Shown here: positions 19,477-26,817 of the stretch, piece by piece | Layout: each line of letters begins with the position of its first letter | Position numbering within the stretch: the first letter of the stretch is position 1 | From: Novipirellula aureliae | GTDB lineage: Bacteria; Planctomycetota; Planctomycetia; Pirellulales; Pirellulaceae | Assembly (NCBI RefSeq): GCF_007860185.1 | Contig: NZ_SJPY01000004.1 | Span: 310,001-374,000 of the forward strand | DNA length: 64,000 nucleotides | Reading direction: 5' to 3' | The notes under the pieces: generated by a model | Seen by the model: the letters and a program-made list of their open reading frames with translations, nothing else | Database searches by the model: none | Told to the model about the DNA's origin: nothing | Made by a program: the position numbers and the translations under genes

Positions 19477-20040
19477 ATGTACGAATTAATTTGCCCCCAC
19501 TGCGAAGCTCCGCTTTCCGTCGCTCCGTCACAAGCAGGCGACCAAATCCGATGCTCCGCTTGCCAGCAATCGGTTGATGTTCCCAAATTGGGGGTTTTGA
19601 AACAATTGCCCAAACGGGAGTCCTCGGGGCCGGAAAATGAGGCAAAAATCAGCTATCAAGAAACCGGTTCCGCGCCGCGGATCGGAATTGCCACTTTGGG
19701 GCTGATTGCGACCGCAGCCCTCTTGATTGCCGGATACTGCGGCATTCGCTGGGCGATGATCGATGCGTCCGTTTCCACCGAAATACATCTTGCCGAATTG
19801 CGAGACGCCTACGAAACGGCAAAACCCGCCGAATTGATCCGTGAATTTGAACAGATGCAAGAGAAAAGTTTAGAGCTTCCGCAGCCCTACAATTACAAGG
19901 TCATCGAAAACCGCAAACGAGCCTGGGGACGCAATGGAGCGGTCGCAGGAAGCGTCGCTTTGATAGCAGCCATCGGTGCTTTTTTTCTCGGAAATTCTGG
20001 TCGTTCGAAACCAAAAAACGCCGAAGAGACACTTGGGTGA
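19477..20040 (+). CDS. Small membrane protein with N-terminal zinc ribbon
   Basis: A 187-residue protein of unknown function. The N-terminus has a CPHC...CSAC zinc-ribbon pair (MYELICPHCEAPLS, QIRCSACQQSVDVP), like the MJ0042/zinc-ribbon modules common in planctomycete membrane proteins. Two transmembrane helices follow (IATLGLIATAALLIAGYC about residues 67-85, GSVALIAAIGAFFLG about residues 157-172), separated by a ~70-residue charged loop. The start is ATG 19477; an in-frame TTG at 19468 is less likely. It converges with the methyltransferase gene, with 17 bp between stops. Confidence 0.7.
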   Translation: MYELICPHCEAPLSVAPSQAGDQIRCSACQQSVDVPKLGVLKQLPKRESSGPENEAKISYQETGSAPRIGIATLGLIATAALLIAGYCGIRWAMIDASVSTEIHLAELRDAYETAKPAELIREFEQMQEKSLELPQPYNYKVIENRKRAWGRNGAVAGSVALIAAIGAFFLGNSGRSKPKNAEETLG

Positions 20041-20057
20041 ATCGACAACTCACTCTC

Positions 20058-20843
20058 TCAGCCCGTCCGCCGCAGCACGTAGATGACGTCCTCGGTCGTC
20101 GAGTCAACATCAATGGGCTCGTCGATGTCATATCCAAAATCATACGTCGCAATCGTTTCCCAGCAACCCGATGAAGCGATCAGCCGGTCCATCTGCTTCG
20201 GCGTGTAACTCCTCAATACCAATTCATCTTCAATCCGAATGCTTCCGGATGGTCGATGCACATCAAAACGGATGCCAAAACGCTCCATTCGCGTCTTTGT
20301 GTTACGGTCATTGGTCCACATGTGAGTGTTGATGGACAGGTGGCCACGGCGAGCGGACCAGGATTCCGTTTCACTTGGGGTCACAGCGGTCGGCGTCAAA
20401 TGGATCCCCAAAAGGTAAAGACCGCCCTTTCGGATCGTTTTGCCCAAGCATTGTAAATGGGCCCGAGCCGATCGCTCCGTCGCAAGATGCCGAAAACTAT
20501 TGATGGTGTTAAACGCTAAATCGAAAGTCTTTTTCGTGGTGAAATCAGCCATGTCAGCAACGAAGACGCTCTCTTGAAGTCCATGACGCTTGAATCGCTC
20601 ATTGCAAAATGCAACCGCTTTGGGGTTCAAGTCGAGTCCCGCGACTTCGAAACCTTTCTTCGCCAAAGCATTGAGAAGCCGTCCGGTCCCACAAGCTGGC
20701 TCGAACAACTTTTTCGGCTGCCGGTTCATCCACTGTTTACCACAAGCTTGAATGAACTTGACTTCCGCCGCACAATCGGCGCCGAAAACCAAGTCATAGT
20801 ACTTGGGGTGATCGTAAATTGACTCGTTTAAAATTTCAGTCAC
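20058..20843 (-). CDS. SAM-dependent methyltransferase
   Basis: A 261-residue class I methyltransferase. Motif I is LFEPACGTGRLLNALAKKG, followed by VAGLDLNPKAVAFC (acidic ribose-binding position), then VADMADFTTKKTFDLAFNTI for motifs II/III. The C-terminal half has a beta-rich region (GSIRIEDELVLRSYTPKQMD) typical of small-molecule methyltransferases. The start is ATG 20843. The substrate is unknown. It lies downstream of the DinB-like gene on the same strand, but the two are separated by ~750 bp containing the repeat arrays, so co-transcription would run through them. Confidence 0.82.
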   Translation of the reverse strand: MTEILNESIYDHPKYYDLVFGADCAAEVKFIQACGKQWMNRQPKKLFEPACGTGRLLNALAKKGFEVAGLDLNPKAVAFCNERFKRHGLQESVFVADMADFTTKKTFDLAFNTINSFRHLATERSARAHLQCLGKTIRKGGLYLLGIHLTPTAVTPSETESWSARRGHLSINTHMWTNDRNTKTRMERFGIRFDVHRPSGSIRIEDELVLRSYTPKQMDRLIASSGCWETIATYDFGYDIDEPIDVDSTTEDVIYVLRRTG

Positions 20844-20855
20844 AAAAGAATCCTG

Positions 20856-20969
20856 ATAGTAGCCGCGTCACTCCGAGACGCGAAGTGTAACGGTTAATAG
20901 TAGCCGCGTCTCTCCGAGACGCGAAGTGCAATGGTTAATAGTAGCCGCGTCTCTCCGAGACGCGAAATC
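20856..20969 (+). repeat. GTAG-hairpin tandem array, 3 units of 41 bp (forward)
   Basis: Units begin at 20856, 20897 and 20938 (ATAGTAGCCGCGTCTCTCCG then AGACGCG). GTAG precedes the stem CGCGTCTC-TCC-GAGACGCG; the first unit has CACTCC in place of CTCTCC. It lies 13 bp upstream of the methyltransferase start and points away from that gene. Confidence 0.92.
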
Positions 20970-21040
20970 GTTTCCGTTCGACAGGCTACCACCCTGTCCA
21001 GCTTGCAAATCTTGCCTTCTTTTCGGCTCGCTGATATTGT

Positions 21041-21598
21041 GAACGGTTTGGCGTCTCGGAGATACGCCGCTACGGAAGGTGAACGGTTCGGCGTCTCGGA
21101 GATACGCCGCTACGGTAGGTGAACGGTTCGGCGTCTCGGAGATACGCCGCTACGGAAGGTGAGCGGTTTGGCGTCTCGGAGATACGCCACTACGGTAGGT
21201 GAGCGGTTTGGCGTCTCGGAGATACGCCGCTACGGAAGGTGAGCGGTTTGGCGTCTCGGAGATACGCCGCTACGGAAGGTGAACGGTTTGGCGTCTCGGA
21301 GATACGCCGCTACGGAAGGTGAACGGTTCGGCGTCTCGGAGATACGCCGCTACGGTAGGTGAACGGTTCGGCGTCTCGGAGATACGCCACTACGGTAGGT
21401 GAGCGGTTTGGCGTCTCGGAGATACGCCGCTACGGAAGGTGAACGGTTTGGCGTCTCGGAGATACGCCGCTACGGAAGGTGGACGGTTTGGCGTCTCGGA
21501 GATACGCCGCTACGGAAGGTGAGCGGTTTGGCGTCTCGGAGATACGCCGCTACGGAAGGTGAGCGGTTTGGCGTCTCGGAGATACGCCGCTACGGTCA
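21041..21598 (-). repeat. GTAG-hairpin tandem array, 14 units of 40 bp (reverse)
   Basis: Fourteen units in exact 40-bp register from 21041 to 21600 (the last unit degenerates after 21595). On the plus strand the unit is GAACGGTTTGGCGTCTCGGA then GATACGCCGCTACGGAAGGT. Variation is limited to a few positions (GAA/GAG/GGA, TTT/TTC, GGAA/GGTA, CCGC/CCAC). On the minus strand GTAG precedes GGCGTATC-TCC-GAGACGCC, an 8-bp stem with one mismatch. There are no unique spacers, so this is not a CRISPR. The DinB-like stop codon lies at its right edge. Confidence 0.95.
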
Positions 21599-22135
21599 GC
21601 GGACAGGTGGCAGGCCATGAGCGCGGCGTAGAACGCCAAGTTGGCCCGCGTGAATTCCCTCATGGATGGGGCAGAACAAAATGCCACCAAGTTTAATTGG
21701 GTAGGCCGCATAGGGCATCTCGATCGGTTCCAGCAATACTGCCGGATCGATACCCTCAAGACCGGCCAGCGAACGCTCATGCACGGTCGCTAGCCGCTCA
21801 AGCAATTCGTCGGCGCTTGGCTGTTTGGTTGAGTCAGCGCTGGGGACCGATTCGCGACCATAGGCTTTGCGGAAGCGACCGGGAATCAGTTCCAGGTCCT
21901 CAGGCTCGCGGCCTCGTAACCGAAACATTAATAACCCATACTCGCTAACGGTCAAATGCCCCAACTGCCACGCAACATTTGTCGGCAAGCCGTTGGGGAT
22001 TGCAAACCACATTTCTCGAGGAATCGAGTCGAGAAGTTCCAGCGTATAGTTTCGGGCGAATTGAATTTGACCAATCGCAGACCGCAACATCACGGTGGCG
22101 TCGGATTGCGTTGGAAGGTTTGAGGAAGTGTTCAT
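21596..22135 (-). CDS. DinB-like (DfsB/YfiT fold) protein
   Basis: A 179-residue four-helix-bundle protein of the DinB-like superfamily, many members of which bind a metal through three histidines and act as thiol-dependent transferases or hydrolases. Candidate ligands are His in VAWQLGHLTVSEY and the two His of FCPIHEGIHAGQLGVLRR near the C-terminus. The start is ATG 22135 (MNTSSNLPTQSD); a longer form from 22171 lacks protein character. The stop TGA overlaps the last degenerate unit of the 40-bp repeat array, with GTAG beginning two bases beyond it in the sense direction. Confidence 0.72.
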   Translation of the reverse strand: MNTSSNLPTQSDATVMLRSAIGQIQFARNYTLELLDSIPREMWFAIPNGLPTNVAWQLGHLTVSEYGLLMFRLRGREPEDLELIPGRFRKAYGRESVPSADSTKQPSADELLERLATVHERSLAGLEGIDPAVLLEPIEMPYAAYPIKLGGILFCPIHEGIHAGQLGVLRRAHGLPPVR

Positions 22136-22238
22136 AGAGGAAAATGATAGCAGGTAAAAGTTGTGTAGCAACTCGTTACAAGGCCGGGGCCTGGGAACAA
22201 GTGCTGAGGGCAGAGCCTTTCGTTGCTGCAGAAGTCCG

Positions 22239-22263
22239 CGAAAGTTACCGATACTTTCGCTAC
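22239..22263 (-). repeat. GTAG-hairpin element, CGAAAGT stem
   Basis: Minus-strand reading: GTAG (22263-22260), stem CGAAAGT, loop ATCGGTA, stem ACTTTCG (22245-22239). Same layout as the TCTCCGAG family but a different stem and loop. It lies 48 bp upstream of the histidine kinase start. A related element is at 32361-32385. Confidence 0.72.
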
Positions 22264-22310
22264 AATGACTTTCTCTGAGTTCCTCGCATTGCCGTTACTA
22301 TTTGAGAATC

Positions 22311-23753
22311 ATGTCATTCCCCAAAGAACTCTGTCGAAACAAGGATTTGTTGCAACTGATCGTCGATGCTTCGCCCGCTGGGTTGATCATCGCAGGTTCA
22401 CAAGGAGATATCCAGTTTGTAAATCCTGCTGCGTCAAGGATGTTCGGCTACGAAAGCGACGAGCTTGTCGGCCACCCCATCGAATGCCTGCTGCCAAATG
22501 ACTATCGAACTCAACATGCCCAACATGTACAAGATTTTCTAAGCCATCCCAAAACACGGACGATGGGCAGCGGACACGACCTTTTTGGATGTCGCAAAGA
22601 CGGTTCGGTTTTTCCTGCTGACATTAGTTTGCATCCGATCCATCTTGATGGCAAACGGTTTGTGTTGGCCAATGTGATCGACGTCACCGAGCGTCGCAAG
22701 CAATTAACAAAAAGCGAAAATCGGATCAGGTTTTTAGTCGAGAACTTACCTGTGGGTGCCGTCTATTTGGACCACGAATCCTTGTACTTCAATCCGGCAG
22801 TCGAGGCATTGATTGGCTACAAGTCACACGAAATTCGGTCCGTTCAAGAATGGTTCGATGTCCTTTGCTGCGGTAACCAAGCCGAAGCAATGGCAGAATA
22901 CAAAGCGGCAAAGGAAGAGGGGTTCCATAAGGAATGGGTCCAGTCGATCGCTTGCAAAAACACGATTCGACGTGAGCTACGAATCGCTGGTCATCAATAC
23001 GATTGCCACGAGGTTTGGTTGGTTGCCGACATCACGGAACTGCACGACGCACAAGCAAAACTGGTTCAAGCTGAACGCTTAGCAGCGATCGGCCAAATGG
23101 TCACAGGCTTGGCTCATGAAAGCCGAAATGCGTTACAGCGAGCTCGTGGCTGTCTCGATCTGCTCGAACTCGATCTTGAAAACAAAGAAGAACAACTTGA
23201 TCTGATCGTCCGCATCCGTCGCTCGCTCGGGGATTTGCAGCAAAATTACGAAGAAGTCCGTCAGTACGCTGCCCCAATCATCCTTCGCCGAGATGTTTGT
23301 CATTTATCCAATTTGATCGAACTGTCATTCGACAACTTGCTATGCGAATTCGCGACTGGAAAACACCGACTGATCTTTGAGCAACGAGATGAGCAGGATA
23401 TCGTCTGCGATGCCCATCGCATGACACACGTCTTTCGCAACGTGATCGAAAACGCCATGGCTGCCAAGCCGAGCGGCGTTACCATTCGCGTGTCCATTAC
23501 CGATGCCACAGCATCGGATTCAAAGGATTCCACGCCGACAATGCGCCGTATCGAGATGTCTGACGATGGGGCAGGAATGTCCGGAGCGACGCTTTCAAAA
23601 GCGTTCGAGCCGTTTTTTACGACCAAGCAAGCCGGAACCGGTTTGGGGCTGGCGATTTGCCAGCGTATCCTTGATGCTCATGGCGGCACCATTTCAATTG
23701 AAAGCTTTCCGTCAACGGGAACAACCTTGGTGATGGCACTCCCCATGACCTAG
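22311..23753 (+). CDS. PAS-domain sensor histidine kinase (soluble)
   Basis: A 480-residue two-component sensor without transmembrane segments. PAS1 is about residues 10-125 (DASPAGLIIAGSQGDIQFVN, GHPIECLLP, DGSVFPADISLHPI). PAS2 is about residues 135-235. HisKA has H269 in GLAHESRNALQ. HATPase has N box FRNVIENAMAA, G1 MSDDGAGMS, F box FEPFFTTK and G2 GTGLGLAICQRILDAHGG. This HisKA/NtrB-like type usually pairs with a sigma-54-dependent regulator; one is encoded at 28205-29641 but not adjacent, so pairing is only a possibility. The start is ATG 22311; a TTG nine bases upstream is in frame. Confidence 0.88.
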   Translation: MSFPKELCRNKDLLQLIVDASPAGLIIAGSQGDIQFVNPAASRMFGYESDELVGHPIECLLPNDYRTQHAQHVQDFLSHPKTRTMGSGHDLFGCRKDGSVFPADISLHPIHLDGKRFVLANVIDVTERRKQLTKSENRIRFLVENLPVGAVYLDHESLYFNPAVEALIGYKSHEIRSVQEWFDVLCCGNQAEAMAEYKAAKEEGFHKEWVQSIACKNTIRRELRIAGHQYDCHEVWLVADITELHDAQAKLVQAERLAAIGQMVTGLAHESRNALQRARGCLDLLELDLENKEEQLDLIVRIRRSLGDLQQNYEEVRQYAAPIILRRDVCHLSNLIELSFDNLLCEFATGKHRLIFEQRDEQDIVCDAHRMTHVFRNVIENAMAAKPSGVTIRVSITDATASDSKDSTPTMRRIEMSDDGAGMSGATLSKAFEPFFTTKQAGTGLGLAICQRILDAHGGTISIESFPSTGTTLVMALPMT

Positions 23754-23789
23754 TGATCGACCCAGAGCTCAGCGATAGGATGCTCAACT

Positions 23790-24566
23790 TTAGGATTCGT
23801 TGATCTCTTTGACCTGAATCTTTCGAAAAAGAACCGTCCCCTTTTGGCCCTTGTGGGACTGTAGCCCGAAGAAACCTTCGGCGTAGGTTCCGTCGCCAAT
23901 CCAATGCGCAGCTGGAATGCCATTCACCCAAGTTTTGATAACCTTTCCTTTTGCTTCGATCGTTATGCGGTTCCAATCGTCTTTTTTAATGGCTCCGCGA
24001 ACCGCTTGGTGATCTTTCAACCAGAGCGGATAAAAGTAGCCACCACAGCTTTGTCCGTAGATTCCGCCTGACCAACCTCGGTCACCGCTTATGCCTTCCA
24101 TCTCCGCCTGCGGGCCGAAAACGATGACCCGATCGCCCTCTTGACGGGTTTGGGCACGAAACATGACGCCCGAGTTTCCATCGACCTCCCATTTGATTTC
24201 GCAAGTGAAAATAAAATCTCGAAAATCATCTCGCTTGGTCGACAAATAAGTGCTATCCGCGCCTGGTGCAGCGGTACCAACAATCGTTCCATCGTTGACC
24301 TCAAAGTGACATTTTCCTCCTCGTCGCTCCCAGCCGTCCAGGTCGTGTCCATTGAAAAGCGGTTTGAAGCCTTCTGTCAGATCGGGTTCGGGGTCTTCAT
24401 TGAGCAACATTTTTTCCGGTTCGGGGACATTCTCTTGTGACTTGTATCTTCCGTACCAATCTTTCTGCTGAGGATCAATTTCGCCGCCAGAAGCGGTAAA
24501 CCCGTAGGCAACCATCAGCCAAGCAAACGTGGAGACGACGAGTCCGAACCCATTTCTGTTTTTCAT
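23790..24566 (-). CDS. Secreted DUF1080 (3-keto-disaccharide hydrolase-like) protein
   Basis: A 258-residue exported protein. The N-terminal signal peptide is MKNRNGFGLVVSTFAWLMVAYG. The DUF1080 beta-sandwich follows: GFKPLFNGHDLDGWERRGG, then FEVNDGTIVGTA, FIFTCEIKWEVDGNSGVMFRA, WNRITIEAKGKVIKTWVNG and IGLQSHKGQKGTVLFRKIQV-like ending (here FFGLQSHKGQKG). The family is greatly expanded in Planctomycetes and contains 3-keto-disaccharide hydrolases. The start is ATG 24566; ATG 24590 adds eight residues. It lies downstream of the ATP-grasp gene on the same strand, with a hairpin pair between. Confidence 0.85.
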   Translation of the reverse strand: MKNRNGFGLVVSTFAWLMVAYGFTASGGEIDPQQKDWYGRYKSQENVPEPEKMLLNEDPEPDLTEGFKPLFNGHDLDGWERRGGKCHFEVNDGTIVGTAAPGADSTYLSTKRDDFRDFIFTCEIKWEVDGNSGVMFRAQTRQEGDRVIVFGPQAEMEGISGDRGWSGGIYGQSCGGYFYPLWLKDHQAVRGAIKKDDWNRITIEAKGKVIKTWVNGIPAAHWIGDGTYAEGFFGLQSHKGQKGTVLFRKIQVKEINES

Positions 24567-24590
24567 TTTAATACTCTTGAGGGGAAGCAT

Positions 24591-24645
24591 GTAGACGCGT
24601 CTCTCGGAGACGCGTGAAGCTTGGCGTCTCGGAGAGACGCCGTGA
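24591..24645. repeat. Inverted pair of GTAG-type hairpins (BIME-like)
   Basis: Forward element: GTAG at 24591, then ACGCGTCTC-TC-GGAGACGCGT. Reverse element at 24623-24641: GGCGTCTC-GGA-GAGACGCC, an 8-bp perfect stem whose minus-strand 5' flank reads GTCAC instead of GTAGC. The reverse element begins six bases after the ATP-grasp stop codon (24650-24648) in that gene's sense direction. It contains the same TCTCCGAG/CTCGGAGA core as the two arrays. Confidence 0.85.
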
Positions 24646-24647
24646 CG

Positions 24648-25685
24648 TTAAAGATGTCGCATCCAGGCGGCTTTGTATTTTAGACCATGATTCAAGATTC
24701 GTTGTAGTAGTGTCTCGTAAGAAATTCCAATCGTTTCGGCTGATTCTGCAAAGTCTTCGCCATACTCGATGTTTGGATTCGCATTGGCTTCAATCACGAA
24801 AATCTCGCCTGCCTCGGTCATCCGTAAATCCATTCGAGCGTATCCGCTCATGTTGAGCGACCGATAGACTCGTTTGCATAACTTCGAGATCTGTTGTTCG
24901 GCACCTTCTCCTAGATCGGTCGCCAACCGAGTCGTGATGCCATACTTGTCTTGATACTTGTGGTTCCATTTGACTTGGCGAGTGGCAATGCGGGCGATGT
25001 CATCAGGCAAACTTCCAAAGTCCATCTCCCAAGCGGGGAAGGTTTGCAGCCGTTTGTTTCCGATCACGCCCACGTACAGTTCTCGCCCCTCGATGTACTG
25101 TTCCGCAATCACGTCGTCGCCCGTCAATTCGTGCAGGTAGTGGACACGCTCGGCTAAGGCTTCGTCGTCATGCACAATCGATGCTTGGGCGATACCGAAC
25201 GAGGCATCTTCGACCACCGATTTGACGAACAGCGGAAATGAAAGTTTCTTTGGCCGATGCGTTGTTTTGTTGCTCGGGAAAACGGCGAAACGGGGGGTGG
25301 GAATGCGATGATAGGTGAGTACTTTCTTTGAGAGTGCTTTGTCTTTACTGAGCAGTAAACCGCGTGGATTGCAACCGGTATACGGTTGCTGCATCAGTTC
25401 CAAATAGCTGATGACCGCAAAGTCGTATGTCACGACACCATGAAATTCTTCGAGCATCATAAAGGTGATATCTGGCTCGAATTCATGAAGTGCCGCTCGG
25501 ATCGGGGCCAGGTCATCATAGACACCAAGCGGTAAAACTTCGTGTCCGAGATGCCGAAGGGTGTCGCAGACATCAAATTCCGCTTTCCAGTTGTCGAGAG
25601 CCTTCTCGTCAACATTCTCAAGCGTTAATGGAGGGACGTGGCCTTCGCGAACGAGGACGAGGACGCGAAGCTTAGATCGCGACAC
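24648..25685 (-). CDS. ATP-grasp ligase, D-Ala-D-Ala ligase-like
   Basis: A 345-residue ATP-grasp enzyme. Seen: an N-terminal Rossmann-like domain (KLRVLVLVREGHVPP), PYTGCNPRGLLLSKDKALSKK (central domain entry), FPLFVKSVVEDASFGIAQAS (phosphate/nucleotide loop), EQYIEGRELYVGVIG and the Mg-binding end ARMDLRMTEAGEIFVIEANANPN. The fold and motifs match D-alanine-D-alanine ligases and their relatives that join amino acids or peptides. The start is placed at GTG 25685 (MSRSKLRVLVL), which overlaps the end of the metallopeptidase gene by 14 bp and suggests translational coupling. It is not next to mur genes, so a cell-wall role is doubtful. Confidence 0.8.
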   Translation of the reverse strand: MSRSKLRVLVLVREGHVPPLTLENVDEKALDNWKAEFDVCDTLRHLGHEVLPLGVYDDLAPIRAALHEFEPDITFMMLEEFHGVVTYDFAVISYLELMQQPYTGCNPRGLLLSKDKALSKKVLTYHRIPTPRFAVFPSNKTTHRPKKLSFPLFVKSVVEDASFGIAQASIVHDDEALAERVHYLHELTGDDVIAEQYIEGRELYVGVIGNKRLQTFPAWEMDFGSLPDDIARIATRQVKWNHKYQDKYGITTRLATDLGEGAEQQISKLCKRVYRSLNMSGYARMDLRMTEAGEIFVIEANANPNIEYGEDFAESAETIGISYETLLQRILNHGLKYKAAWMRHL

Positions 25686-26715
25686 GATGCTTTCCCTCCT
25701 GCATAAAGTTCGTGGTCCGAACGGCAACCAAAATCATCGCATCACGCCGCGTTTCTTCTACCGATGATTTCAAACGCAAGTTCAATTCACGACAACGTTC
25801 GATCATCTCTTGGATCACTTGGTCGATCAAATAGGTGTACTCGCCCGTCCAACGGGCGACAGCCGTCCGAAGTTCATTACGAACTCGACTCAAAAATGCG
25901 GCGGCGGTCGGGTTGCGGCGATGCTCGGGTTCGAGGGAAAACAATTTTCGTAAATCCGAGTCGTAAATACTGGGATACTCCACGCCGTAATGTTCGCGTT
26001 TTTGTTCGTAATGGGTGCGCAGCGTTTTGCGGATTCGGTGTATCGGGTCGATCGTTCGCCGACTTGATACCAGCGGACGTTTGCCTTCAAGAGACGTCAT
26101 CAATTCATCCACATACTCAAGTTTTTCAATTGCTGGCCATGCCTTGTACCGAACCCGCCATCGCGATCCAGGGCGAAGCCAAACAGCAAAGGTTTCGGCA
26201 AAATCCTCCAACGGATGCGCCTGAGCGTACCACATATCGAGGTGCAGGACATAGTCGCGGCTCGACGGAATCGGTTGATAGTACTTGCGATAAGGCTCGG
26301 AGGGACGACCAAACAGCCGGCGAAAGTCAGGCCGGCGGCGGATTCGATAAGCGGTGTCAATCGCATGCCCGGCTTCGTGGCGGAGAATTTTCATGAACCC
26401 TTCACGAGTTCCCCCCTCGACGTCCATCAACTGTTTGCGTTCAAGCCTCTTCAAACGTGAGTGAGCCAAGTAGAATGGGATCGCGATGCCCGGTATATCG
26501 TCAGGCGAATACCAATCATCGCTCAACCAACAGTGGGGACGAAATTTGAGCCCTCGGCTCGCCAATTCCTCGTAAAGCTGCTCCACTCGTTTTTCGAGTG
26601 CTGCCGAATGGACCGATAAATCAAGATCGCACATCCGCATCTCGAGAAGCAGATCATCCGATAATTTGGAAATATCCGTTGGCCTTGCGATTGCTTTCGA
26701 CTTTCGCTTTGCCAT
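25672..26715 (-). CDS. Putative zinc metallopeptidase (HExxH)
   Basis: A 347-residue soluble protein with a zincin motif HEAGH (H113, E114, H117 in MKILRHEAGHAIDTAYRI). A candidate third ligand is in EDFAETFAVWL, about 60 residues downstream. It has no signal peptide, so it is probably cytoplasmic. The C-terminal ~120 residues are helical and basic. It resembles proteins annotated as putative zinc-binding metallopeptidase; the substrate is unknown. It overlaps the downstream ATP-grasp gene by 14 bp. The start is ATG 26715. Confidence 0.72.
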   Translation of the reverse strand: MAKRKSKAIARPTDISKLSDDLLLEMRMCDLDLSVHSAALEKRVEQLYEELASRGLKFRPHCWLSDDWYSPDDIPGIAIPFYLAHSRLKRLERKQLMDVEGGTREGFMKILRHEAGHAIDTAYRIRRRPDFRRLFGRPSEPYRKYYQPIPSSRDYVLHLDMWYAQAHPLEDFAETFAVWLRPGSRWRVRYKAWPAIEKLEYVDELMTSLEGKRPLVSSRRTIDPIHRIRKTLRTHYEQKREHYGVEYPSIYDSDLRKLFSLEPEHRRNPTAAAFLSRVRNELRTAVARWTGEYTYLIDQVIQEMIERCRELNLRLKSSVEETRRDAMILVAVRTTNFMQEGKHRVAI

Positions 26716-26817
26716 GTTCGAAGTTACCAGGGGTTTGTCGTATGAAAAAAATTTGGCAAGGATGAATGATACAAAGCTTAGTGTATTTAATTTGACTGTT
26801 TTACTACCCCTTAAAAA

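Noticed and set aside
21041-21600. CRISPR array
   Set aside because: The 40-bp units are contiguous with no unique spacers, and no cas genes are near.
21399-21620. Protein encoded by the 40-bp array
   Set aside because: Forty is not a multiple of three, and the peptide only cycles through the frames of the repeat.
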